Source: Planctomycetaceae bacterium (GTDB lineage Bacteria > Planctomycetota > Phycisphaerae > Phycisphaerales > UBA1924). From it: DNA of 64,000 nt. Below, in pieces: positions 33,802 to 42,713 of this stretch; position 1 is the stretch's first letter; the number at the start of each line of letters is the position of its first letter. Below the pieces are notes generated by a model that saw only the letters and a program-made list of their open reading frames with translations, was not told where the DNA came from and did no database searches. The stretch is taken from NCBI GenBank assembly GCA_021294835.1, contig JAJTDF010000004.1, forward strand, positions 1 through 64,000, read 5' to 3'. The position numbers were made by a program, and so were the translations under genes.

Positions 33802-34746
33802 TCACTTGGCCACCGGTCGACCGAGCAGTTCAGCGATCGCCTTGCCGTACTCATCGCCCCGGTTGTCGGCCCAGACGGCCGCTGTCCACTTGCGAACATC
33901 TTCGGCTGCGGGGTCCGCCCCAGCCTTGAGAAGCATCTCGACGATTCCCCGGTCGCCGCGTCCGGCGGCCCGCATCAGTGGGGTGACCCGTTCGTTGTCG
34001 GCCGTGTTCACGTTTGCACCCCGGGCCAGAAGCAGTCCGACAACACCGGCATCGGCATCATTGGCGGCAATGTTCAACACAGTGGCCCCATCAGCATCGG
34101 CGGCCTCAAGGTTAGCGCCGGCTCCAAGCAGCATGGAAACCTTCTCCAGATTGCTGACCTTGGCGGCGATCATCAGCGGGGTCTGCCGCCAGCGGTTGCG
34201 GCTCTCCAAGTCGGCCCCGGCGCGAACCAGAGCCTCAACGGTCTGGGCGCTGCCCCGGCCGGCGGCGAGAATGAGGGCGGTCCAGCCATCCTCGGCACGG
34301 GCGTTGTAGTTGGCTCCGGCGGCCAGCAGCGATCGGGTGATGGCCGCTTCGTCCTGCAGAGCGGCGAACATCAACGCGGTGCGACCGTCGGCGGCGACGG
34401 CGTTCACATTGGACTTGCCCTCCAGCAGCGCGGTGACCATACCGGCGTTACCGTCCCGCGCGGCGTACATCAGGGCGGTCATGTTCTGTTCAGGACCCGG
34501 CATCGGGTTCCGGGCGCTGGCCACCTCGGAGGCACGATCGCCGGCGGCGGCGACCAACTTCCGCACCGCCTCCACATCGCCCCGGCTCACGGCGGCCATG
34601 ATGCCCGAAGGGGCCACCGGCTCGCCCTGGGGAGAGGAGGAGACCAAAGCCCAAGACACGTAGATAAGCGCTGCGCCCACGAGCACCAGCGCTGCCAGCC
34701 GCACCACGGTCGCCGAGCCGTTTCCGCCACCAGTATTGACCGACAT
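33802..34746 (-). CDS. Ankyrin-repeat protein with N-terminal membrane anchor
   Basis: 314 aa. ATG 34746 with AGGAG 7 nt upstream; one transmembrane helix (about 13-34) anchors it, leaving a domain of six or so ankyrin repeats, each with the G.T.LM.AA and LL..GA(N/D) pattern (for example TALMYAARDGN and TPLMIAAKVSN). Ankyrin repeats bind proteins, so it may be a periplasmic or cytoplasmic scaffold. It is on the same strand as the sigma/kinase pair but separated from it by 195 bp with no clear link. Function unknown. Confidence 0.8.
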   Translation of the reverse strand: MSVNTGGGNGSATVVRLAALVLVGAALIYVSWALVSSSPQGEPVAPSGIMAAVSRGDVEAVRKLVAAAGDRASEVASARNPMPGPEQNMTALMYAARDGNAGMVTALLEGKSNVNAVAADGRTALMFAALQDEAAITRSLLAAGANYNARAEDGWTALILAAGRGSAQTVEALVRAGADLESRNRWRQTPLMIAAKVSNLEKVSMLLGAGANLEAADADGATVLNIAANDADAGVVGLLLARGANVNTADNERVTPLMRAAGRGDRGIVEMLLKAGADPAAEDVRKWTAAVWADNRGDEYGKAIAELLGRPVAK

Positions 34747-34972
34747 ATCTGCACTCCTGAGGCGTCGGAGCGACACGAGCCTCTTTCCACCCCGCTCCCC
34801 AAATCATCCACGCTCATCCTACTCCGCCACACCACCGGTCCCCGGATCGGCATCGCCCGCCGCCTGCAACATCGGCGCTTCCATGCTGCCGATGCGCGGG
34901 CGAGTATCTGTCCGAGGCTCGGGCATCTCCAAGGTCCGCCGGAGACGCCCAGCCTCACTGGCCGGGGTCAAT

Positions 34973-37078
34973 CTACTCCTCGTCCTCCTTGGGCTTGAAG
35001 GCGGCGACCACGGTCGCCTGAACGGCGGGCGGGGTGCGTTCGTCATGGCTGTACTCCATGGCGTACGACCCTTGACCGCCGGTCATGCTTTTGAGTTCAG
35101 TCGAGTAGTTCGTCAACTCGGCAAGCGGCACAACGGCCCGCACCACACACACCTCGCCGGTGGTTTCGGAGCTTTCGATGCGACCGCGCCGTCCGGACAG
35201 ATCGGCGGTGATGTCTCCCAAATAGCGCTGCGGAGCGGTGACCTCGACGGCGACCAGCGGCTCGAGCAGGGCCGGGCGGGCCTTGGCGACGGCGTCGACG
35301 AACGCCTTCTTGCCGGCGGCGACGAAGGCCACTTCCTTGCTGTCAACATCGTGGTATTTGCCGTCATACACGCTCACCCGCACGCCGGTCAGCGGATAAC
35401 CGGCGAAGGCGCCGGTGGCCAGCACCGTGCGGCAGCCTTTTTCTATCGCCGGCATGAACTGCCGGGGAATCGAACCGCCGACGGTGTCATTGATGAACTC
35501 GAAACCGTCGGGGTGGTCTGGAGGAAGCGGCTCCACCCGCAGGTACACCTCGCCGAACTGTCCGGCGCCGCCGGTCTGCTTCTTGTGCCGGTGATGCCCC
35601 TCCGCCTTGGCGGTGATCGTCTCTTTGTAGGCGACCTTCATGGGCTTGGTCACCATGTCGATGTTGTAGCGGCTCTTGAGCTTCTCGAGTACCACGCGAA
35701 GATGGAGTTCGCCCAATCCCCGGAGAACGGTCTGGCCGGTTGCCGCAACCCGCTCCATGACAAAGCACGGATCCTCCTCGGCCAGCTTGGCAACCGCCCC
35801 GGCGAATTTGACCTCATCAGCATGGTTCTTCAGTTCAACCGCCAGCCCGTACAACGGCTTGGGGATGGGAATCCTGGGGGCCGCGACGGCGTGATGGACA
35901 GGGTCCATGTGAAGGATGGAACCCATCTTCAGTTCGTCGATCTTGGGCACGCACCCGATATCGCCGGCAGTGATGTGATCAACCTCGATGTGGTCCTTGC
36001 CCTGCATCTTGTACAGGTGCGCGATACGGACGGGCTTGCGACTCTCGCCGTGGAGCAGCTCGCTCTTGGTCCGCACCGTGCCCTGCACCACCTTGAAAAT
36101 GGCCAGCTTGCCCAAGAACGGGTCGTTGATGATCTTGAAGACGTGCGCGATAGCCGGCTTGGCCGGGTCCATCTCGGGCGTGAAGGCCTTGTTCTCACCG
36201 TTCTCGTGAATGCTCAGCACGTGCGGATTGGCCTCCAAGGGGCTGGGCGCCGAGTCGGCCAGGATGTGAAGCAGATCCTCGATCCCCGCACCGGTGCGTG
36301 CCGAGCAGAACAGCACCGGCACGAGATGGCCGGCGTTGAGTGCGGCCTCCAGAGCGCGGTGCACCTTCATCGGGTCCAGATGATCACCCTTCTCGAAGTA
36401 CTCTCCGGTGAGTTCCTCGTCCATCTCGACAATCTGCTCGAGGATTGCGCGGTGGGCCTCGGCCACGTTGGCGATCTCCGGCTCCGGGCCGCCGCCGGCG
36501 TTGCCGTGATCCAGCACATCGATCACATCGGTGTTGTTGCGAATCGGAAGGTTGATCGCAAGGCACTCAGCGCCGAAAGCCTCGCGGATCTGGACGAGCA
36601 GGCCCGACAGGTCGACCCCTTCATGGTCGATCTTGTTGATCACCACCATTCGGGGGAGCGACAACTCACCGGCGAGTTTCATGATGCGACGGGTGGTCAC
36701 TTCGATGCCCTGAGCGGCGTCAACCACCACCAGAACGGTCTCCACCGCCGGCATGGCGGCGATGGCGTGTCCGACGAAGTCGGGTGATCCGGGGGAGTCG
36801 ATCAGATTGATCAGCCGACGCGCATGCACCAAGTGCACCAGCGCGCTCTTCAGCGAATGCTTGTGGATCTTTTCTTCCGCCTCGTAATCGCAGATCGTGG
36901 GCTCATTGCCGCCGCTGCCGCCCGATCCGTTGCCACCCATCCTGGCGATGGTCTTGTTGGCGTACAAGATCCGCTCGATCAGCAACGTCTTGCCGCACCC
37001 GACGTGACCGGTGAGCAGGACGTTGCGGATCTCGCTGCTTTGAACGTGCGCAATGGCGGGGTTGACGATCGCGGCCAT
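34973..37078 (-). CDS. EF-G-like translational GTPase (EF-G-2/FusA2 type)
   Basis: 701 aa, about the length of EF-G. ATG 37078 has GAGG 6 nt upstream. GTPase motifs: GHVGCGKT P-loop (24-31), DSPGSPDF (94-101) and NKID (148-151). Domains II-V follow (EEDPCFVMERVAATGQTVLRGLGELHLRVV and GGAGQFGEVYLRVEP are domain III/IV landmarks). It differs from true EF-G: the switch I motif RGITI is absent (EEKIHKHSLKSALV instead) and the catalytic His of DTPGHVDF is Ser98. These are traits of the second EF-G class rather than the elongation factor. It may act on the ribosome in stress or recycling; no partner gene is adjacent. Confidence 0.85.
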   Translation of the reverse strand: MAAIVNPAIAHVQSSEIRNVLLTGHVGCGKTLLIERILYANKTIARMGGNGSGGSGGNEPTICDYEAEEKIHKHSLKSALVHLVHARRLINLIDSPGSPDFVGHAIAAMPAVETVLVVVDAAQGIEVTTRRIMKLAGELSLPRMVVINKIDHEGVDLSGLLVQIREAFGAECLAINLPIRNNTDVIDVLDHGNAGGGPEPEIANVAEAHRAILEQIVEMDEELTGEYFEKGDHLDPMKVHRALEAALNAGHLVPVLFCSARTGAGIEDLLHILADSAPSPLEANPHVLSIHENGENKAFTPEMDPAKPAIAHVFKIINDPFLGKLAIFKVVQGTVRTKSELLHGESRKPVRIAHLYKMQGKDHIEVDHITAGDIGCVPKIDELKMGSILHMDPVHHAVAAPRIPIPKPLYGLAVELKNHADEVKFAGAVAKLAEEDPCFVMERVAATGQTVLRGLGELHLRVVLEKLKSRYNIDMVTKPMKVAYKETITAKAEGHHRHKKQTGGAGQFGEVYLRVEPLPPDHPDGFEFINDTVGGSIPRQFMPAIEKGCRTVLATGAFAGYPLTGVRVSVYDGKYHDVDSKEVAFVAAGKKAFVDAVAKARPALLEPLVAVEVTAPQRYLGDITADLSGRRGRIESSETTGEVCVVRAVVPLAELTNYSTELKSMTGGQGSYAMEYSHDERTPPAVQATVVAAFKPKEDEE

Positions 37079-37295
37079 ACAAGCCTCACTCCCTTGGCGA
37101 TGCTCACGGCCGGGGGGGGCCCCGGAATGGGCCATCACCAACACTGGTTCCCGGAAGCCCGCCGCGTCAGACAAGACGCCGCCGCTCCGGCAGTTGCAGT
37201 GTAAAGGGATTGTGGGCGTACGCGATCAGCACACGAGCGCATATCAGCAAGTTGTCCCTATTCGGGGTGGAGGCGCCCGGGTTGTCCACCGGGTA

Positions 37296-37847
37296 TCAGG
37301 CAGTCAGATCGACCACACTGCCCGGTTCAAGGGGTTGGATGAGCCGGTATGCGGTCTCAATCTCGAACATGAAGCTGATCGGACCGAACGCGCCGTTGCC
37401 GGGAATGGTCACGGACATCGCCGTCCGCCTTCGGACGACCTGCTCCAGCAATCCGCCGAATGGAACCGCCCCATCGGCCTCGGGTTGCTCGGAGACCGCA
37501 TTGCGAGCCCTCGGCCGGGGCACCGTTGCGGCCGTCTGATCGCCAAGTCGGGCGACACGACGCTGCCCGGGAGGAGTGCGACGATCGACCGGTATCTCCG
37601 CACGGTCGGCAGGAACCCGTTGCGGCACAGCCGTCTGCGGGGGCTCGCCAGCGGACCGGGGGGTTCCCTCCACAGAGGCTACTTGGCCGCCGCTTCGACC
37701 ACCATCACCGGAATTGTCCTGGCGGCCCTGCTGGTTTCGATCCGCATTCCCGCCGACGCCTTCGACCGTGGAACGGACGCGGGAGGGAGCCACCCTGGGG
37801 TTGGCCAGAACGGAACGAACGAGCGGGCTGACAGCGTCGATTTGCAT
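37296..37847 (-). CDS. Hypothetical protein with Arg/Gly/Gln-rich centre
   Basis: 183 aa, no family recognised. MQIDAVSPLVRSVLANPRVAPSR starts it, a low-complexity Arg/Gly/Gln/Ser-rich middle follows, and the C-terminal ~70 residues (GGLLEQVVRRRTAMSVTIPGN, ending EPGSVVDLTA) look folded. No membrane segment or signal peptide. Third codon positions are GC-rich; no SD is evident. The pattern of an N-terminal helix and C-terminal module suggests a structural or flagellar-type protein, but that is only a guess. Confidence 0.45.
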   Translation of the reverse strand: MQIDAVSPLVRSVLANPRVAPSRVRSTVEGVGGNADRNQQGRQDNSGDGGRSGGQVASVEGTPRSAGEPPQTAVPQRVPADRAEIPVDRRTPPGQRRVARLGDQTAATVPRPRARNAVSEQPEADGAVPFGGLLEQVVRRRTAMSVTIPGNGAFGPISFMFEIETAYRLIQPLEPGSVVDLTA

Positions 37848-38173
37848 ACCGGGCCCAGTTCAACTTCGATGCCACAGCATCCGCTGGCGGTCGCCCGCCT
37901 TCCCCGGCCCCAAATCGGGCACAATGCCGCCCGGACGGCATCCCCAGTGTGGCCGGACGTCGACTGGTGTTGCCCGGCCGCGACATCGTGCCCTGTACAG
38001 GAGCGACAATCCGGTCAGACCGATGGGCGGACCAGAACCGGCCTCCACGCCGTTTTCCGGACGTTGCAGCCAGCGCGATGGGTGAATCGGATCAATAATC
38101 CGGTCATACCCGGCGGCTCGCCACCGACAAGGGCCTGAATCGGGCCGGGCATTTTTTGGAAAGACCCACCTGC
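37848..38173. other. Gene-free region before queA
   Basis: This holds a short hairpin-capable segment (GGGCCTGAATCGGGCC near 38131) followed shortly by TTTTTT (38152-38157) on the plus strand. That could be a terminator of a short upstream transcript or a chance match. I find no tRNA, tmRNA or SRP RNA core in it. Confidence 0.4.
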
Positions 38174-39469
38174 GTGCTTGCGGTGTCTGCTCTTGAATAT
38201 GTTCTTCCGCCTGACCGGATCGCGACCGAGCCGGTCCATCCGCGCGACTCGGCACGCCTGCTGATCCTGCGCCGCTCGGCCCCGTCGTTCCTCAGCCACC
38301 GCGTGGTCTCCGATCTTCCCCAACTGCTGTCGCCCGGCGACCTGCTGGTGGTCAACACCTCAGCGGTGGTGCCCGCGAGGCTGGTGGGGACGCGGGTCGA
38401 CACCGGCGGACGAGTCGAGGGGCTGTATCTGGGCGAAGCGCCTCCGAGCGATGCCCCGGCGGACCGCAATCCGGCTTTGCCGCTGTGGCGGGTGCTGCTC
38501 AAGGGCCGACGCCTTCGCCCAGGCGTCTTTGTGGGCCTGACCGACCTGTCGGGCAATCCGCTGGGGGCGTCGCTGAAGATTGTGGCCCACAGCACGGAAG
38601 AGGGGGAAGCGGCGGCATGGGTCGTGGAGGTGTTCTCGTGCGTGGAAGGTCCGCGGGGAGCAGTTCCCGGCTCGGCGGGGCATGGACTGGCGATTCTGCA
38701 GAAGGTCGGATCCACCCCCCTGCCTCCGTACATCCGGGCGGCCCGCAAGCGAGGGGCGGCGGCCGGCCAGGCGATGACGCCGGCTGACCAGTCCGGCCCG
38801 TCCGACCCGACCGCCGCACCGACGGCCGAGGCCCCAGCGGCAGCCGACCTGCAGCGGGAGCAGCAGGACCGACGCGACTACCAGACCGTTTACGCCGATC
38901 CGACGGCGGCGGGTTCGGTCGCGGCCCCCACCGCAGGTCTGCACTTCACGCCGGAACTGCTGGCCCGGCTGGAGTCCATGGGGGTTGCGCGGGCCCCTGT
39001 GGTGCTGCACGTGGGCACGGGCACGTTCAAGCCCGTGGAGACCGAGTACGTCGAGCAGCATCCGATGCACACCGAGTGGTGCGTCTGTCCGGCGGCGACG
39101 GCCCGCGCCATCGCCCAGACCCGGGCGGCCGGCGGGCGGGTCATCGCGGTGGGCACCACCTCGGCCCGCACGCTGGAGAGCTTCTCTCCCGAGCAACTGG
39201 CCCACGCGGCCGCAAGCGGGCAGGACGCCCAGCACGCCACCAACCTGCTGATCACCCCCGGGCACCGGTACCGCAATCTGGACGGCATGATGACCAACTT
39301 CCACCTGCCCCGCAGCACGCTGCTGGCGATGGTCGCGGCCCTGCTGGACGAGCGGTCCGGCGGCGGCGCGGGCGATGGGCTGGGGCGGTTGCTGGAGGCG
39401 TATCGCGTCGCGCTTCAGGAGCGGTACCGCTTCTACTCCTATGGCGATGCCTCGCTGATCCTGCCGTAA
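38174..39469 (+). CDS. queA: S-adenosylmethionine:tRNA ribosyltransferase-isomerase
   Basis: 431 aa from GTG 38174 (GTG 38183 is also possible; a TTG at 38156 gives the longest reading). QueA transfers ribosyl from SAM to preQ1 in the tRNA wobble position on the way to queuosine. The start LEYVLPPDRIATEPVHPRDSARLL is typical, as are GDLLVVNTSAVVPARL, the SAM-site GSVAAPTAGLHF, and LNM-type NFHLPRSTLL. An Ala/Pro-rich insertion of about 40 residues (190-230) interrupts the segment between PPYIR and YQTVYA, a region that is contiguous in most bacteria. No other queuosine gene is in the window. Confidence 0.9.
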   Translation: MLAVSALEYVLPPDRIATEPVHPRDSARLLILRRSAPSFLSHRVVSDLPQLLSPGDLLVVNTSAVVPARLVGTRVDTGGRVEGLYLGEAPPSDAPADRNPALPLWRVLLKGRRLRPGVFVGLTDLSGNPLGASLKIVAHSTEEGEAAAWVVEVFSCVEGPRGAVPGSAGHGLAILQKVGSTPLPPYIRAARKRGAAAGQAMTPADQSGPSDPTAAPTAEAPAAADLQREQQDRRDYQTVYADPTAAGSVAAPTAGLHFTPELLARLESMGVARAPVVLHVGTGTFKPVETEYVEQHPMHTEWCVCPAATARAIAQTRAAGGRVIAVGTTSARTLESFSPEQLAHAAASGQDAQHATNLLITPGHRYRNLDGMMTNFHLPRSTLLAMVAALLDERSGGGAGDGLGRLLEAYRVALQERYRFYSYGDASLILP

Positions 39470-39479
39470 CGGCCCGCGG

Positions 39480-41924
39480 TCAGCCCACGTCGATCGAGAC
39501 GGGCAAATCGCGTGTGACCGGGGCGAGGCAGGCGGAGTCTGAGCAGGCCTGATAGGTGACCACCAGCCGCGGCTCGCCTTCGACGGCCCCTTCTTTGACC
39601 ACCACCACCTGGAAGGCGACTTCGCCCACCAGCACGCCGTAGGTGGGTGCCGGCCCGGCAGCGCTGCGGGCAGTGGCCAGCGGCGAGCCCGCGGGGTAAT
39701 CGGCATACGCCGCGAGCCCGGTTCCGCCGACGATGTCCACCCGCAGGGGAATCACCGCGCCGTTGCTGGCGGCGCCGGCCTGGGCGTCGTTGATGTGCAG
39801 GCCGTCGGGGATGACCAGTTTGAGCATGAACTCGCCAGGAGCATCATCCGAGACGTGGACCTCGTCGGCGGAAACGAACAGCTCGACGGGGTCGTCCGCA
39901 TCGGCGGCCGGCGTCAGGTCCTCGGCCCGCTGCGGATCGACCGCGCCGGCGGCGGCCAGACGTGAGACCAGCGCCTCGCCCTCGGCGCCCAGCAGACGGA
40001 GCAGCGCCCGCGTGGAGTTGGCCGTGGACGCCGGGTTCTGTGCGATCTCACGCGAGAGCGAGAGCAGCAGACCGTGGGCGCGGCTCAGCCAGCGGCCCCG
40101 GCGCGGCGGGTCGAGTTCGGCGGCGTCGATGCAGGCGTTGAGCATGACCGAACTGGCCGAGGGCACAGCGCCGTCGTAGCTGTGGCGGGTCCGCACGAAC
40201 AGGTCGTCCCGGCCAGCTGGCGTGTCGTACAAACCGCCGTCCACCTGTTCACCCGAGTCGCCGAAGAGCCGCTGCGCCTCGTCGAGCAGATCGCACGCGA
40301 GTTTCAGCGGCTGTGCAAGCCCCGGGAAGACACCAGCGGGCAGCGGCGGGCGTTGCTCGCCCAGCAGGTCCGCCGCCCGGGCGATCGCCAGCAGGCCGGT
40401 GGCCAGATGGGCGAAGTCCTCGAGCACCGCGCCGATCAACCGCCCCCCGGCGGGGTCAAGGCTGCGGACCGGCATGCCGTTGACGCGGAAGTGGCTCAGC
40501 ACCGCCGACGCGGCGCGTTGCGCACGGGCCAGCAGGTCGGGCCGCCCGAGCGCCGCGGCGGCGCGGGCCAGCGACGTGATCATCATCCCGTTCCAGGCCA
40601 CCAGTAGCTTGTCATCCAGCCGGGGCCGAGGCCGAAGATCCCTCGCGGCCAGCAGTTGGACGTTGACGCGGTCCAGCCGGGAGATCAGTTCGGCCTCGGA
40701 GGTCCGCAGCGTGAGCGCGAGCTCGTCGGGGCGGCCCTCGAGCCGGAGAACAAAGCGAGGCTCGTCGGCCGGGTGGTGGGGATCGCGGAAGTTCGGGGCG
40801 CCGTTGAGCCCGTAGATCCGGCGGGCGAAGGCGGCCAGTTCCGGGTCGTCGATGGCCGCGTCCACCTCCGCGGGCAACCAGAGGTAGTTGGCTCCCTCGC
40901 GGCCGGCCACCTCGGCGTCCTGTGCGGCGCAGAACGCCCCGGCGAGCGGCCCGGACGTGACGGTCATTTCGCGATCGAGATACTCAACGGTGCGATCCAC
41001 CACGCGGCGGTAGAACCCGTCCTCGTAAGCCTGGGCGGCGTGCGCGTAGACGCCCAGCAACTGGGCGTTGTCGTAGAGCATCTTCTCAAAGTGCGGCACC
41101 GTCCACGAGCCGTCGACCGCGTAGCGGTGGAAGCCGCCACCGATCTGATCGAACAGCCCGCCGATGGCCATCGCGTCCAGCGTGCGACACAGGGCCAGAT
41201 CCAGCGCCTGGCGGGTCTGCTCCTCGGCGGCACGGGGCGCGGCCAGGGCCAGCAACTCCAGATAGACCGGCTGGGGGAACTTGGGCGCCCCCCCGAAGCC
41301 GCCCTGGGAGGCATCGAAGATGGTCAGCAGCGACTGGATGCCCCGCGTGACATCGGCCGGCCCCACGAGCACCGGCCTGGCGTCGGGCCGAACCGAGAGC
41401 TTCTCACGCACGGCGGCGGCGACGGTGGCCGCCTGTTGACGGACTTCCTGCCGCTGCTCGGCCCAGGCCTTGGCCAGCCGCTGGAGCACCTGCGTAAACG
41501 AGGGCCGACCGAAGGCGGCCACCGGCGGGAAATAGGTCCCGCCCCAGAACGGCTCGAGCGTGTGCGGATCCAGGAACACGCTCATCGGCCAGCCGCCCGA
41601 GCCGGTGAGCATCTGCACGGCCGCCATGTACAGATCATCGATGTCGGGCCGCTCCTCGCGGTCGACCTTGATGTTCACGTACAGCTCGTTCATCACCTTG
41701 GCGGTGGACGGGCTGGTGAAGCTCTCCCGCTCCATCACGTGGCACCAATAGCAGGTGGAATAGCCCACCGACAGGAAGACGGGCACGTCGCGACGGCGGG
41801 CCTCGGCCAGAGCCTCGGGGCACCACGGCCACCAGTCCACCGGGTTGTGGGCGTGCTGTCGCAGATAGGGGCTGCGCTCGGCGGCAAGGCGGTTGGCGGG
41901 ATGATCGGCGGTGGTGGTGGACAT
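39480..41924 (-). CDS. DUF255 thioredoxin-like protein fused to a DsbD-type domain
   Basis: 814 aa. The N-terminal ~170 residues are the DUF255/YyaL (spermatogenesis-associated 20-like) thioredoxin domain: [16 protein letters not shown] then [15 protein letters not shown], with the redox motif C58-Y-W-C61 (most members have CHWC). A long all-helical (alpha/alpha)6-type region follows ([24 protein letters not shown]). The last ~120 residues resemble the DsbD N-terminal/DsbC-like domain with two Cys in [12 protein letters not shown]. No signal peptide is seen, so the compartment of the DsbD-like part is unclear. ATG 41924. It converges on queA across 10 bp. The physiological role of the family is poorly known. 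Confidence 0.8.
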   Translation of the reverse strand: MSTTTADHPANRLAAERSPYLRQHAHNPVDWWPWCPEALAEARRRDVPVFLSVGYSTCYWCHVMERESFTSPSTAKVMNELYVNIKVDREERPDIDDLYMAAVQMLTGSGGWPMSVFLDPHTLEPFWGGTYFPPVAAFGRPSFTQVLQRLAKAWAEQRQEVRQQAATVAAAVREKLSVRPDARPVLVGPADVTRGIQSLLTIFDASQGGFGGAPKFPQPVYLELLALAAPRAAEEQTRQALDLALCRTLDAMAIGGLFDQIGGGFHRYAVDGSWTVPHFEKMLYDNAQLLGVYAHAAQAYEDGFYRRVVDRTVEYLDREMTVTSGPLAGAFCAAQDAEVAGREGANYLWLPAEVDAAIDDPELAAFARRIYGLNGAPNFRDPHHPADEPRFVLRLEGRPDELALTLRTSEAELISRLDRVNVQLLAARDLRPRPRLDDKLLVAWNGMMITSLARAAAALGRPDLLARAQRAASAVLSHFRVNGMPVRSLDPAGGRLIGAVLEDFAHLATGLLAIARAADLLGEQRPPLPAGVFPGLAQPLKLACDLLDEAQRLFGDSGEQVDGGLYDTPAGRDDLFVRTRHSYDGAVPSASSVMLNACIDAAELDPPRRGRWLSRAHGLLLSLSREIAQNPASTANSTRALLRLLGAEGEALVSRLAAAGAVDPQRAEDLTPAADADDPVELFVSADEVHVSDDAPGEFMLKLVIPDGLHINDAQAGAASNGAVIPLRVDIVGGTGLAAYADYPAGSPLATARSAAGPAPTYGVLVGEVAFQVVVVKEGAVEGEPRLVVTYQACSDSACLAPVTRDLPVSIDVG

Positions 41925-41948
41925 GGGGTAAGGGATCACCGGCCTCGC

Positions 41949-42713
41949 TCAGGCGAGAGCGGGGCGGTCGGCAAAGCCAAAGCGTGCCCCCCAGGTGCGA
42001 ATCGTGAACACCGTCAGGAGGTAGCCCACCGCTCCGCCCACCAGCACATCAGAGAGGTAATGGGCGTCGAACAGCAGCCGGGCAAAGCCGACCAGCGCAG
42101 CCAGCGGGAAGACCAGCCAGCGGACCCGCGGGAACATGGCCGCCAGGACCGTGCTGGCGACGAACGCGAAGGCGGTGTGGCTGCTGGGCATACTCCAGAG
42201 ATCAGAGGAGATGCCGGCGGTGATGTCCCACGAGTGCACCAGACGGATCACGCCGTCCTTGCCGGTGTGCGGGTACTGGCCGAAGGGGCCGAGGAACAGC
42301 GTGGGGTCGTAGGGCTCCCGCATCCGGGGGCGGGGCCGCCCCAGGCCCATCTTCAGCACCGTGGTCACCAGTCCGGTCAGCCCGGCGGCAATCGCCCAGA
42401 CCCACAGTTGACGGAGGCGGCCGGGGACCAGCAGAGCGATGGCGATGGCCAGCAGCACGCTGACCGAACCCTGCCCGTACTGCTGGAGGGCCTGCAGTTC
42501 GCGGCGGATGTCACCCGGGAACGAGGCCCCGTGCAGGGCCTTGTCGATCGCGCCATCAAGCGGGATGAGGAAGTAGGCGAGGGTGATCACGGCGATGGGG
42601 ACGGCCCACCACCGGTTGGCACCCCACCACTGCGCGGGCGTGGGCTTGGCCGGGGGCGGCGATGGGTGGGCGGGGCTAGCGTTCGATGCGTTGTTTGCTT
42701 CGTGGTTGGACAT
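41949..42713 (-). CDS. PAP2-superfamily phosphatase
   Basis: 254 aa, integral membrane with about six helices. The three PAP2 motifs are present: K121-x6-R128-P129 in KMGLGRPRPR, PSSH (His179), and R212-x5-H218-x3-D222 in RLLFDAHYLSD. It likely dephosphorylates undecaprenyl diphosphate or phosphatidic acid at the membrane. ATG 42713 (CAT at 42711-42713) shares its bases with the start of the divergent glycosyltransferase gene; no SD is visible and the N-terminal 30 residues are Ala/Pro-rich. It abuts the DUF255 gene on the same strand (24 bp). Confidence 0.8.
   Translation of the reverse strand: MSNHEANNASNASPAHPSPPPAKPTPAQWWGANRWWAVPIAVITLAYFLIPLDGAIDKALHGASFPGDIRRELQALQQYGQGSVSVLLAIAIALLVPGRLRQLWVWAIAAGLTGLVTTVLKMGLGRPRPRMREPYDPTLFLGPFGQYPHTGKDGVIRLVHSWDITAGISSDLWSMPSSHTAFAFVASTVLAAMFPRVRWLVFPLAALVGFARLLFDAHYLSDVLVGGAVGYLLTVFTIRTWGARFGFADRPALA

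Noticed and set aside
34736-36787. 683-aa plus-strand ORF opposite the EF-G-like gene
   Set aside because: The minus strand encodes the GTPase with intact P-loop and NKID; the plus reading has no motif.
37848-38173. Possible small RNA (SRP or preQ1 switch) before queA
   Set aside because: No GGAAGCAGC core or preQ1 aptamer pattern is found; only a weak hairpin and T6 are present.
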